Below, piece by piece: positions 1-5,096 of a stretch of 5,226 bases of DNA. This DNA comes from Planctomycetaceae bacterium (GTDB taxonomy: Bacteria; Planctomycetota; Planctomycetia; Pirellulales; Pirellulaceae). The number at the start of each line of letters is the position of its first letter. Within the stretch, counting starts at the first letter, position 1. The notes beneath the pieces were generated by a model. It worked only from the letters and a program-made list of their open reading frames with translations. It did not search any database and was not told the origin of the DNA. Both the position numbers and the translations under genes were made by a program. Location of the stretch: assembly GCA_002705165.1 (NCBI GenBank), contig PAJC01000155.1:3408-8633 (forward strand). The letters run 5' to 3'.

Positions 1-342
1 GTGGCGGAGCTTATCAATAATCAAGGAAATATCAATCAACAAATGATTCGGCGTGGTCATGCATTTGCTTATCGTCGTTATTTGAAGCAGTGTGATTCGT
101 CTGAATATTTGCGTCTAGAGAATGAAGCTAAGAATTTAAAACTTGGTGTTTGGTCGATTGGCTCTGATGGTATTCAGAGACCCTGGGATTACAGAAGTGG
201 TCGATCACAACAAGGAGCTATGCGCCGTAAATATCGCTGTAAGGACATTGGCTCATGGTCTAAGGCGCAGCAATTGCTGCGTGATGGGCACTCATACCTG
301 GACCGTGATCGTGATGGAGAAGCATGTGAAGGTTTGCGATAA
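1..342 (+). CDS. Staphylococcal-nuclease-like (thermonuclease) protein with C-terminal Excalibur motif, 5' end cut off
   Basis: The first ~65 visible residues match the C-terminal half of the SNase fold: INQQMIRRGHAFAYRRYL, then a helix with YLRLENEAKNLKLGVWS, then RPWDYR. This family hydrolyses DNA/RNA phosphodiester bonds with Ca2+, usually outside the cytoplasm. The N-terminal barrel with most catalytic residues and any signal peptide would lie left of the window, so activity cannot be judged. The GTG at base 1 is probably an internal Val codon, because a protein starting there would lack most of the domain. Residues 80-113 form an Excalibur-type motif: Cys80, then DRDRDGEACE with Asp101/103/105, Cys109 and Glu110, an EF-hand-like calcium loop closed by a likely disulfide. 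SNase-Excalibur fusions are familiar in bacteria. A 56-base gap with no visible terminator separates it from the RHH gene, so co-transcription is possible. Confidence 0.85.
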   Translation: MAELINNQGNINQQMIRRGHAFAYRRYLKQCDSSEYLRLENEAKNLKLGVWSIGSDGIQRPWDYRSGRSQQGAMRRKYRCKDIGSWSKAQQLLRDGHSYLDRDRDGEACEGLR

Positions 343-398
343 GTACCCTTGTCGATTCTTCTAACCGCATCCACGATTAGCTTTCCTATCTTCGACGC

Positions 399-551
399 GT
401 GAAACAAGAGAAGCTCAAGAAGACGATTTCGATGTCTCCTGAACTTATCGAAGAATTAGAACGTCGCCGTCATGAATGGGGCTTGAGAAGTAAAGGGGAG
501 GTGTTGGAGCGTCTTCTTGGCTGGATGCTTGAAAAGCCTCAGGATTCATAG
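399..551 (+). CDS. Small ribbon-helix-helix (CopG/Arc-type) DNA-binding protein, 50 aa
   Basis: The frame opens at GTG 399 and ends at TAG 549-551. The protein has the ribbon-helix-helix layout: a beta strand KKTISMS (residues 7-13), P14-E15 opening helix 1 (ELIEELERRRHEWG, 15-28), the turn residues LRSKGEV, and helix 2 (EVLERLLGWMLEK, 34-46). RHH proteins bind DNA as dimers through the paired strands and often act as antitoxins, plasmid copy regulators or autoregulators. GTG is chosen because it is the only standard start between the upstream in-frame stop (378-380) and ATG 432, and starting at 432 would delete the DNA-contacting strand. No clear Shine-Dalgarno precedes it. There is no toxin-like gene beside it: upstream is the thermonuclease, downstream a terminator. 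So it looks like an orphan regulator. The fold assignment is by pattern only and the target is unknown. Confidence 0.72.
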   Translation: MKQEKLKKTISMSPELIEELERRRHEWGLRSKGEVLERLLGWMLEKPQDS

Positions 552-576
552 CCACTGGAGACGTGAGTTGATTTGC

Positions 577-608
577 AGCGACGCAGGTCGCTATCGCATC
601 TCCGCGAC
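577..608 (+). repeat. Overlapping alternative stem-loops upstream of the terminator
   Basis: AGCGAC (577-582) can pair with GTCGCT (587-592) around a GCAG loop. The inner part of that right arm, GTCGC (587-591), can instead pair with GCGAC (604-608). The two hairpins exclude each other. They lie in the 80 bases between the RHH stop and the terminator and could be an mRNA 3' structure. The stems are short and chance is a real possibility. Confidence 0.25.
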
Positions 609-631
609 AAGTCCTGGTGTGTGAATGCATG

Positions 632-664
632 GCCCGAGGGAGTTGTGACCCCTCGGGCTTTCTT
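632..664 (+). terminator. Rho-independent terminator
   Basis: A perfect 9-bp GC-rich stem, GCCCGAGGG (632-640) with CCCTCGGGC (650-658), surrounds a 9-base loop and is followed by TTTCTT. It faces the plus strand, ends the thermonuclease/RHH transcription unit, and separates it from the exported-protein cassette. Confidence 0.88.
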
Positions 665-711
665 ATGGAAGGCAATAAATGCAAAGATTCTTTCTTGATA
701 CGTTTATGAAA

Positions 712-730
712 CGAGAGTCATTCTCATAAT
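712..730 (+). promoter_or_regulatory. Possible promoter -10 with overlapping imperfect palindrome, upstream of the exported-protein cassette
   Basis: CATAAT (725-730) matches five of six bases of the sigma70 -10 hexamer and lies 33 bases before the ATG at 763. No good -35 is spaced correctly: TTGATA (695-700) is 24 bases away. Overlapping it is a 7-1-7 imperfect palindrome, CGAGAGT-C-ATTCTCA (712-726), with five of seven arm positions symmetric. This resembles the layout of Fur-type iron boxes (TGAnAATnATTnTCA). It follows directly after the terminator, where a new promoter is expected, but both the promoter and the operator reading are weak. Confidence 0.28.
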
Positions 731-762
731 GGCTAAATAAAAGGTCAACTAGATTTTTTGCA

Positions 763-1176
763 ATGTTTAGGTCTTTAGCCATTACATGCATAACAGCACT
801 TGTTGCAGGTGCATCCTTAACGGCTAAGACGAATGCACATCATGGCAACCCACATATCAATTATTCACCTGAAGTGGCATCAGAGTTTGCACGTCTAAAT
901 AAAATTCAAAAACGTGCTGTTATTGCTTTGGCGGAAAGAGAATGTCTTTATCTATACTATAAGCCTGAAATTTATGGATACGCCAATAGTGCCTACAAGA
1001 GAGTTAATGGCGTACTTATAGACAGGCCGCCAAGATTCATGAACAACAAGTTAGATGTCAAGAGTCAATCGGATGTACTATATGAAATAGGAATTGATCC
1101 ATTCATAATGCAAGAATTTTCTGTAAGGGTGTATATGTGGCTTGCGCAAGAAATTGCTCCTAATTGTAACTATTAA
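763..1176 (+). CDS. Small exported protein of unknown function, first gene of a three-gene cassette
   Basis: I do not recognise this 137-residue protein. Residues 1-25 form a Sec-type signal peptide: basic R3, hydrophobic stretch AITCITALVAGASL, and a likely signal-peptidase I site after TNA (23-25). Cleavage there would leave a mature chain beginning HHGNPH, an unusual His-rich N-terminus that could bind metal. The mature part holds exactly two cysteines, Cys61 and Cys135, which could form a disulfide in the periplasm or outside the cell. It is otherwise mixed helical with many Tyr and Arg/Lys residues (for example ECLYLYYKPEIYGY) and has no further membrane segment. ATG 763 is chosen because it places the signal peptide at the very N-terminus; no close Shine-Dalgarno is seen (AAGG at 741-744 is too far). 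The next gene starts 21 bases after the stop, so an operon is likely. The region is A+T-rich relative to the integrase, suggesting transfer. Confidence 0.8.
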   Translation: MFRSLAITCITALVAGASLTAKTNAHHGNPHINYSPEVASEFARLNKIQKRAVIALAERECLYLYYKPEIYGYANSAYKRVNGVLIDRPPRFMNNKLDVKSQSDVLYEIGIDPFIMQEFSVRVYMWLAQEIAPNCNY

Positions 1177-1197
1177 CCACTACCAACTAATTCATCG

Positions 1198-1545
1198 ATG
1201 AAACTTCTTCTTGTCGCACCACTAGCCGTCTTGATGGCACTCCCTGTTCAAGCGGCTTTACCTGCCTACCAAAAAGACCGACTTAAAGCTTTGGGTGGTA
1301 TTGGCGCCTCAGTTTGCGCGTTTCACCGTGGATTAATGACAAAGGAACAATCGAATCAAATGGCCAATGCATTCTTGCGTCGGAATCCAGGTCTCGGACC
1401 AGCAGCTAACTGGGCTGTGGATACCAAGGATGGTGAAAATGCCATGAGGATTACACTTAAATACTTAGATCCTGGCTGCAAGTCATTTAGAGAAGGCTCT
1501 TCTAATGCTTACTTCAAAGAAATCATGAGGTATGTAGACAAATGA
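1198..1545 (+). CDS. Small exported protein of unknown function, second gene of the cassette
   Basis: This 115-residue protein matches no family I can name. It starts with a textbook signal peptide: Lys2, hydrophobic LLLVAPLAVLMALP, and cleavage after VQA (17-19). The mature ~96-residue chain looks mainly helical and contains two cysteines, Cys40 (GASVCAF) and Cys94 (DPGCKSF), spaced to form one disulfide. ATG 1198 is the natural start because it begins the signal peptide, although no Shine-Dalgarno precedes it. The gene lies 21 bases after the previous stop, and its own TGA (1543-1545) sits inside an ATGA overlap with the next start. The three genes are therefore almost surely translated from one message. 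It may be a periplasmic or secreted partner of its neighbours; any specific role would be guesswork. Confidence 0.8.
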   Translation: MKLLLVAPLAVLMALPVQAALPAYQKDRLKALGGIGASVCAFHRGLMTKEQSNQMANAFLRRNPGLGPAANWAVDTKDGENAMRITLKYLDPGCKSFREGSSNAYFKEIMRYVDK

Positions 1546-2087
1546 ATAAAACAACTAGGGCTTTTGTTCTGTTATTTTCGCTATTTACATTGGCTTCGAG
1601 TCCGGCAGCTCATTCACAAGAAGCTCAGCTATTACGGTCAATTTTTAGAGCATTTAATTTTGGCGAGAGTCGTATAATTGAGGATGCGCTTACTGGATAT
1701 TGCAAAGATTCTGACATGGTTATACGTGCATATAGGAATCCCACATTTAAGGGTGCTTACGAAGATGCGATTAAACGTTGCAAGGATAGAAATAGGGATA
1801 GAGTTAAAAAAGCATATGCTGAGTACAATGATCAGGAGTTGCAGAATCGAGTTGCTAAAGCAAAGCAAAAATGCAATCGCGAAAGTCAACGCATACAAGA
1901 TGAATTAAATAGTCTGCCTAATCCAAATAGTATTTATACCGACTACACAGACAAAGAGAGGTTAATACAAAGAAAAGTATGGCTGGAAACCGATAAAGAC
2001 CAGAATGAATTGGAATGTTATCATTCAATCAATGACATGACATACCACGAAGGCTATTATAGGTATATCAAGAGGGCAATTAAATAG
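1542..2087 (+). CDS. Exported, highly charged helical protein of unknown function, third gene of the cassette
   Basis: The product is 181 residues with no family recognised. The N-terminus is a signal peptide: Lys3/Arg6, hydrophobic AFVLLFSLFTLASS, and probable cleavage after AHS (23-25). The mature chain has four cysteines (54, 80, 111, 159), enough for two disulfides. A long charged, probably helical stretch spans roughly residues 73-150 and is rich in Lys, Arg, Glu and Asp, as in NRVAKAKQKCNRESQRIQDE; it may form a coiled coil or helical bundle. The ATG overlaps the previous stop as ATGA (1542-1545), and GAGG (1527-1530) lies 11 bases upstream, so translational coupling is likely. Hand counts of two lines inside the gene gave 37-40% G+C. 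An even cysteine number in all three exported products suggests they fold outside the reducing cytoplasm, perhaps as a complex. Confidence 0.8.
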   Translation: MNKTTRAFVLLFSLFTLASSPAAHSQEAQLLRSIFRAFNFGESRIIEDALTGYCKDSDMVIRAYRNPTFKGAYEDAIKRCKDRNRDRVKKAYAEYNDQELQNRVAKAKQKCNRESQRIQDELNSLPNPNSIYTDYTDKERLIQRKVWLETDKDQNELECYHSINDMTYHEGYYRYIKRAIK

Positions 2088-2091
2088 TATC

Positions 2092-2120
2092 TTGAATTTT
2101 TATTGCGTCTAAAATACTAT
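2092..2120 (+). promoter_or_regulatory. Candidate sigma70 promoter for the HTH gene
   Basis: TTGAAT (2092-2097) and TACTAT (2115-2120) each match four of six consensus bases and are separated by exactly 17 bases. Transcription would begin near 2127, giving a ~95-base leader before ATG 2221. Placement just after the stop of the exported cassette is sensible. Confidence 0.38.
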
Positions 2121-2220
2121 CTGAATAGGTTCTTCCTGAGCAAATGGCGTGGGTCATCCGAACGCTCGTTATTTGTTTAGCGTGGAGCAATTAAAATAGA
2201 AGACATCAAGGGACGCGCAG

Positions 2221-2436
2221 ATGCAATTAATGAGCATTAGCGGGGCCGCAAGACATCTTGGGTATAAGAGCCGCTCACAGCTTTATAAGTTGATCGATGA
2301 TGGCTGGCTAGATGAGCACGTGCATGTGCAGATGCCGAGCGGTCAGCGGTTATTAGATGTGGATGGGTTGCAGGAGAAGTTGCAGACTTTGTGTCAGTGG
2401 AGGATCGACAGTGTGTTTCTGAGGAAGCCTGTTTAA
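2221..2436 (+). CDS. Small helix-turn-helix DNA-binding protein, candidate regulator or excisionase
   Basis: The protein has 71 residues. Residues 5-30 (SISGAARHLGYKSR, then SQLYKLIDDGWL) read as a MerR/AlpA-style helix-turn-helix: an SISGAA opening, a short recognition helix after the turn, and the closing DDGWL. It is followed by a wing-like strand pair containing MPSGQRLLDVDGL (38-50). Small winged-helix proteins of this kind commonly serve as excisionases (recombination directionality factors) or local repressors beside tyrosine recombinases, and an integrase lies about 1.3 kb away here. The start at 2221 is supported by AAGGGA (2208-2213) seven bases upstream; ATG 2230 would be too far. 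The TAA stop (2434-2436) overlaps the stop of the convergent small membrane gene. The DNA-binding fold is fairly secure; the excisionase role is inference. Confidence 0.72.
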   Translation: MQLMSISGAARHLGYKSRSQLYKLIDDGWLDEHVHVQMPSGQRLLDVDGLQEKLQTLCQWRIDSVFLRKPV

Positions 2437-2534
2437 CGCTTGCGTTTTGCCCTGAGTTTTAAGGCTCGCTTGTTCCGCCATACGGCGAGATAACCGCCGA
2501 GACCTAAGCCAACCAGCAGGAGAAGAGGGCTCAT
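2433..2534 (-). CDS. 33-residue single-span membrane protein coupled to the Ycf66-like gene
   Basis: The minus-strand frame starts at ATG 2534-2532 and ends at TAA 2435-2433. The start overlaps the Ycf66-like stop as ATGA, the classic arrangement for translational coupling. The peptide has one hydrophobic segment, PLLLLVGLGLGGYLAVW (residues 3-19), rich in Gly and Leu. A strongly basic tail follows with nine Lys/Arg in the last fourteen residues (RNKRALKLRAKRKR), so the positive-inside rule predicts the C-terminus in the cytoplasm or stroma-like side. It is too short for ordinary gene callers and I recognise no family. The gene position, ATG start and sensible topology argue it is real. It may assemble with the Ycf66-like protein in the membrane, as many tiny cyanobacterial membrane proteins do in larger complexes; that is inference. 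Confidence 0.6.
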   Translation of the reverse strand: MSPLLLLVGLGLGGYLAVWRNKRALKLRAKRKR

Positions 2535-2911
2535 GTGTCGTCGGATGGCTGCTTTTTAACTGGAATAACAGCAGATGCGCGGCCTGTTCTGGCTCGCCAT
2601 CCGTTGTAGTCAGCGACTATTCCACTGCTGGACTCCAAGACCAGGCCAAGGCTCATTAAGGCGACAGCAACTTGCAGGATTGGATCCAGTCGCCAGCCTT
2701 GTAAGAACAAGATGGCAGCCGCAGCGGGAAGGCCAACTAGTCGTCCAACCCCAGTAACAAAGCGGAGGATTGTGCTGACAAGAACCTGAGGTGTGGTGTC
2801 TGCTCGCCGTGTCAGCAGAAACCAGATTTGGAAAGCAGCAGAAGGAACGCTCACAAGGCAAAGAGCTGCAAGAAGCAGACCGCTGAGCATTGCCCAATTT
2901 ATGTAAGGCAC
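2531..2911 (-). CDS. Ycf66-family membrane protein, divergent member
   Basis: The signature QGWRLDPILQ (residues 71-80 counting from GTG 2911) and the N-terminal NWA..SG..LA pattern (5-15) are what I know from Ycf66 proteins, a cyanobacterial and plastid membrane family of unknown biochemical role. Predicted spans: about 6-22, possibly extended by AAFQIWFLL (25-33), then 52-71, and 77-99. A basic/polar tail follows (GWRARTGR..KKQPSDDT). The segment before the signature (TRRADTTPQVLVSTILRF) looks different from the family members I remember. GTG 2911 is preferred because family members begin only a few residues before NWA; the longer frame from GTG 2932 adds seven polar residues. Neither has a good Shine-Dalgarno. 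The stop overlaps the 33-residue gene, and 87 bases separate this start from the nuclease stop. G+C is high (57% in one line), unlike the plus-strand cassette. Confidence 0.75.
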   Translation of the reverse strand: MPYINWAMLSGLLLAALCLVSVPSAAFQIWFLLTRRADTTPQVLVSTILRFVTGVGRLVGLPAAAAILFLQGWRLDPILQVAVALMSLGLVLESSSGIVADYNGWRARTGRASAVIPVKKQPSDDT

Positions 2912-2998
2912 ACATCTGACTCGGTATGCCACCCAGTCTGGCTAGTACTTCACGTATGCCCAACAAAATCGCAGCTTTCACGAGTCGCCATTGTTCGA

Positions 2999-3730
2999 TC
3001 AGCCCCACATGGGCACATTGTCGCTCGTCTTGAGTATTGGTCGATCTGGTCTAAACGAAAGAAGCTGTTGCAGCTGAGGAATGTATTCATCAGTTAGTTT
3101 GTAATACTGCTCTGCAAGATCTCTATATCTCTGAAGTTTTTCAAATTCACTGGGAATATGCTCAAACATCCAGCCAAAAGCTTGGCCTAGTTCATCGGTG
3201 CTTGCATTTGTGTGAGTCTTGTAGATCCGATTGTTGAAGTCAAAGCCTGCACCTCCTTTCATTGCTAACCAGCAATAGTTAAAAGCGGTTTCAAATCCGT
3301 TTGGGTATCTACAATCCGAGAGAAGGTACTTGGCATTTCCGCAGTCTGGTTCGAAATCCGGGTTCGGGGCTCGATCACTCGTTTGCGCGAGGTTCAGCCA
3401 CCAGTCATATATTTTCATCGGCACTTCGACTGGAAAGTCGTAAGAAAGTCCCTCTCTGGCTGGTGGCTCCGAAACAGAGTATCCATCCGACCGTGTATTA
3501 AGCATCAGCCAATGAAATGTTCTGGCAATATTTATCTCAATATTTTCAGCATCTGCACCCCATTCGATTTTTTCATCTCTAAAAACTTCTAGATAATGCT
3601 TTGGGTCTCTCTTAAGGGGATCATCCTTCTTGGTTATGCCTACCTTCCAGTAGTTGATGCCCTTTTTCATCGCGCTGACTAGATACAGCGTTGTTGATTT
3701 GTCGGGGCAAGGATCCTCGTAACGCCACAT
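2999..3730 (-). CDS. GIY-YIG / T5orf172-like putative nuclease, coupled to the integrase
   Basis: The protein has 243 residues from ATG 3730. Residues 15-70 resemble the GIY-YIG superfamily in its T5orf172/MUG113 branch: a strand with LYLV in the GIY position, WKVGIT (28-33) in the YIG position, downstream Arg41, and a helix with AENIEINIARTF carrying candidate catalytic Glu63 or Glu65. Such domains cut one DNA strand using a metal, and occur in phage and mobile elements. Residues ~125-243 are unassigned; they include three cysteines (130, 140, 153) and a helical, Tyr-rich end. The longer open frame runs back to 3769 inside the integrase gene, but the ATG overlapping the integrase TGA (TGATG) is the natural coupled start and leaves the domain intact. 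Function in integration, excision or defence is possible; nuclease activity is not proven. Confidence 0.62.
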   Translation of the reverse strand: MWRYEDPCPDKSTTLYLVSAMKKGINYWKVGITKKDDPLKRDPKHYLEVFRDEKIEWGADAENIEINIARTFHWLMLNTRSDGYSVSEPPAREGLSYDFPVEVPMKIYDWWLNLAQTSDRAPNPDFEPDCGNAKYLLSDCRYPNGFETAFNYCWLAMKGGAGFDFNNRIYKTHTNASTDELGQAFGWMFEHIPSEFEKLQRYRDLAEQYYKLTDEYIPQLQQLLSFRPDRPILKTSDNVPMWG

Positions 3731-5031
3731 CAGCTCGCCTGCGCGAAGGCATTTCGAACGGCCTTCCATTCTGAGGTTCGGTAAGAGCGGTGATGGACCT
3801 CAACGGTGTGCCCCATCGCTTGAGCGATGTTCGTGTCTGAGATGTTGAAGCTGTGGGCTCGAACGGAGAACGTGTCTCGGAAGGAATAGGGCCGTAACCA
3901 TTCACCTCGGGCTTCGTATTCCTTCACCAGCTCTTGCCAGTAAGAAAGACGCCGCAGATAGGAGCCGAGGGTTTTGCCGCTGACTGTTGGCGGTAGCGAT
4001 AGGCGATCCCAGATCTTCACCAGATCGAAGGTGGTGCCGTTCACGGCTACAGGCTCAAGCCACCTTGGCTCGGTCTCTTCTTTGACGCCTGCTCGGTTGT
4101 TGTAGGTCTTGCCCTTGATGACGCGGAGCTGAGGCTCGCCGTCGTCATTATTGGCGCGCTTGATGAACGAGATCTCCCAAGGGCGGACGCCAAATACCCT
4201 GCTGATCTTCACGACGTTGCCCCATGACTCGGGCAGCAGCTGGATCAGCTCCATCATCTCGTCATCTGTGAGAACTGCTTTTTTTCTGCGCTTGCCATCA
4301 GCGCCGCGCAGCTCCAAATAGTCCTTTGGCGGAATCAGGAATGCTTGCGGCTGCCGATGTTCAGAGACTGCAAATTCGACAAACTTTTTTATTGCCAAGC
4401 AGCACTCAAGCCTGGACTTCGGCATCTCAATCCATGGTGTGAGTGCCTCGCCCTGCTTGATCCCAGACTTCTGATTGACCCTTTGTTGGGCCAGGACGCG
4501 CCTGGTCAGGTCTTTGCCGGTCTGTGCTGCTTTGCGGCCCTGAAGGTGCGCCAGAGCGACGCTCAGATAGCGCCCATAACTTGCATCGAATGTCGTCTCA
4601 GCAATTCGATTGCCCTGAGTGAGCTTGTAGTTCTTGAACGCAGTGAAGATCCCGGGCCATGGAGTCACGACCTCTTCAGATTTGTGGTCGCTGACAGCCA
4701 GTACTTCAGCGATGGCTGCCTTCAATGTGACGCCGCCTTCCATGACCGGGCCATAGATGCGCGTCAGCAGCCCTTGGACAGGCTGGATGCTGCTTTCAGC
4801 CCATGGGTATGGAAGCGTTGCTGATGCGCTGGCTATTCCCGTACCCGTTGGGAACTGCAGCTTTAGCCGCACTTTCCCGTAGTGCTCAGACAAGCCCCAT
4901 CCGCGCCAGTGTGCGGAGGCTTGCAGTGATCTCTCCCAAGGCTGCTTCTTGGATTGCCAGGCCAAGTTTCGGGATAAATCTCGGGATAAAACTACTCTCC
5001 TCGACTCTTCTGCGCAACTGACAAATATCAA
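3730..5031 (-). CDS. Tyrosine recombinase (phage-type integrase)
   Basis: The enzyme would catalyse site-specific integration and excision of the island via a covalent 3'-phosphotyrosine. Residue numbers count from TTG 5031. The catalytic set is visible: Arg283 in GVRPWEI, Lys306 or Lys308 in IKGKT, Arg385 in YSFRDTF, His408 in MGHT and nucleophile Tyr417 in HRSYR, nine residues after the His as in XerD. The first position of the HxxR box is Ser383 rather than His, a substitution seen in some families. Residues ~33-110 look like an arm-type DNA-binding domain, and ~125-230 the core-binding SAM-like domain. The start is uncertain: no ATG or GTG occurs before residue ~98. TTG 5031 is the longest option, while TTG 4965 (residue 23) would drop an unpromising leader. 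The C-terminus overlaps the nuclease start by one base. No tRNA target is visible in the window. Confidence 0.9.
   Translation of the reverse strand: MIFVSCAEESRRVVLSRDLSRNLAWQSKKQPWERSLQASAHWRGWGLSEHYGKVRLKLQFPTGTGIASASATLPYPWAESSIQPVQGLLTRIYGPVMEGGVTLKAAIAEVLAVSDHKSEEVVTPWPGIFTAFKNYKLTQGNRIAETTFDASYGRYLSVALAHLQGRKAAQTGKDLTRRVLAQQRVNQKSGIKQGEALTPWIEMPKSRLECCLAIKKFVEFAVSEHRQPQAFLIPPKDYLELRGADGKRRKKAVLTDDEMMELIQLLPESWGNVVKISRVFGVRPWEISFIKRANNDDGEPQLRVIKGKTYNNRAGVKEETEPRWLEPVAVNGTTFDLVKIWDRLSLPPTVSGKTLGSYLRRLSYWQELVKEYEARGEWLRPYSFRDTFSVRAHSFNISDTNIAQAMGHTVEVHHRSYRTSEWKAVRNAFAQAS
4969..4990. repeat. Tandem 10-bp direct repeat TCGGGATAAA, 12-bp period
   Basis: Two exact copies lie at 4969-4978 and 4981-4990. 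Read as protein from TTG 5031 they encode LSR-D-LSR. If the integrase starts at TTG 4965 they instead lie immediately upstream of the start codon and could be integrase arm sites or an operator. They are also compatible with a simple local duplication. Confidence 0.4.
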
Positions 5032-5075
5032 GAAATACTGTCTTGCAAGGGATTTGTGCTGAAATCTCTTGATAT
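5025..5075. promoter_or_regulatory. 9-bp inverted repeat at the integrase start
   Basis: ATATCAAGA (5025-5033) and TCTTGATAT (5067-5075) are perfect reverse complements separated by 33 bases. The arm at 5025-5033 contains the TTG start codon (5031-5029 on the minus strand). It could be a paired operator for the integrase or a regulator, or, in the transcript, a stem that hides the start codon. An 8-bp palindrome CTTGCAAG (5042-5049) lies between the arms. No convincing sigma70 promoter was found here. Confidence 0.42.
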
Positions 5076-5096
5076 GACTGACGCTGTTTCAGTGCT

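Noticed and set aside
2084..2120. Inverted repeat ATAGTAT / ATACTAT after the third exported gene
   Set aside because: The stem is only 7 bp, A+T-rich, with a 23-base loop and no following T-run, so it is not a credible terminator; the right arm also overlaps the promoter candidate.
2144..2194. 16-codon hydrophobic frame (MAWVIRTLVICLAWSN) in the leader of the HTH gene
   Set aside because: No Shine-Dalgarno, very short and no attenuation structure around it; probably chance.
2610..3008. 132-codon minus-strand frame starting at GTG 3008 with a plausible helical N-terminus
   Set aside because: Most of it is the alternate frame of the Ycf66-like gene and becomes Cys/Ser/Pro-rich nonsense. The neighbouring frame has the family signature.
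4345..4824. 159-codon plus-strand frame opposite the integrase
   Set aside because: It is the antisense shadow of the integrase, whose catalytic motifs are unambiguous.
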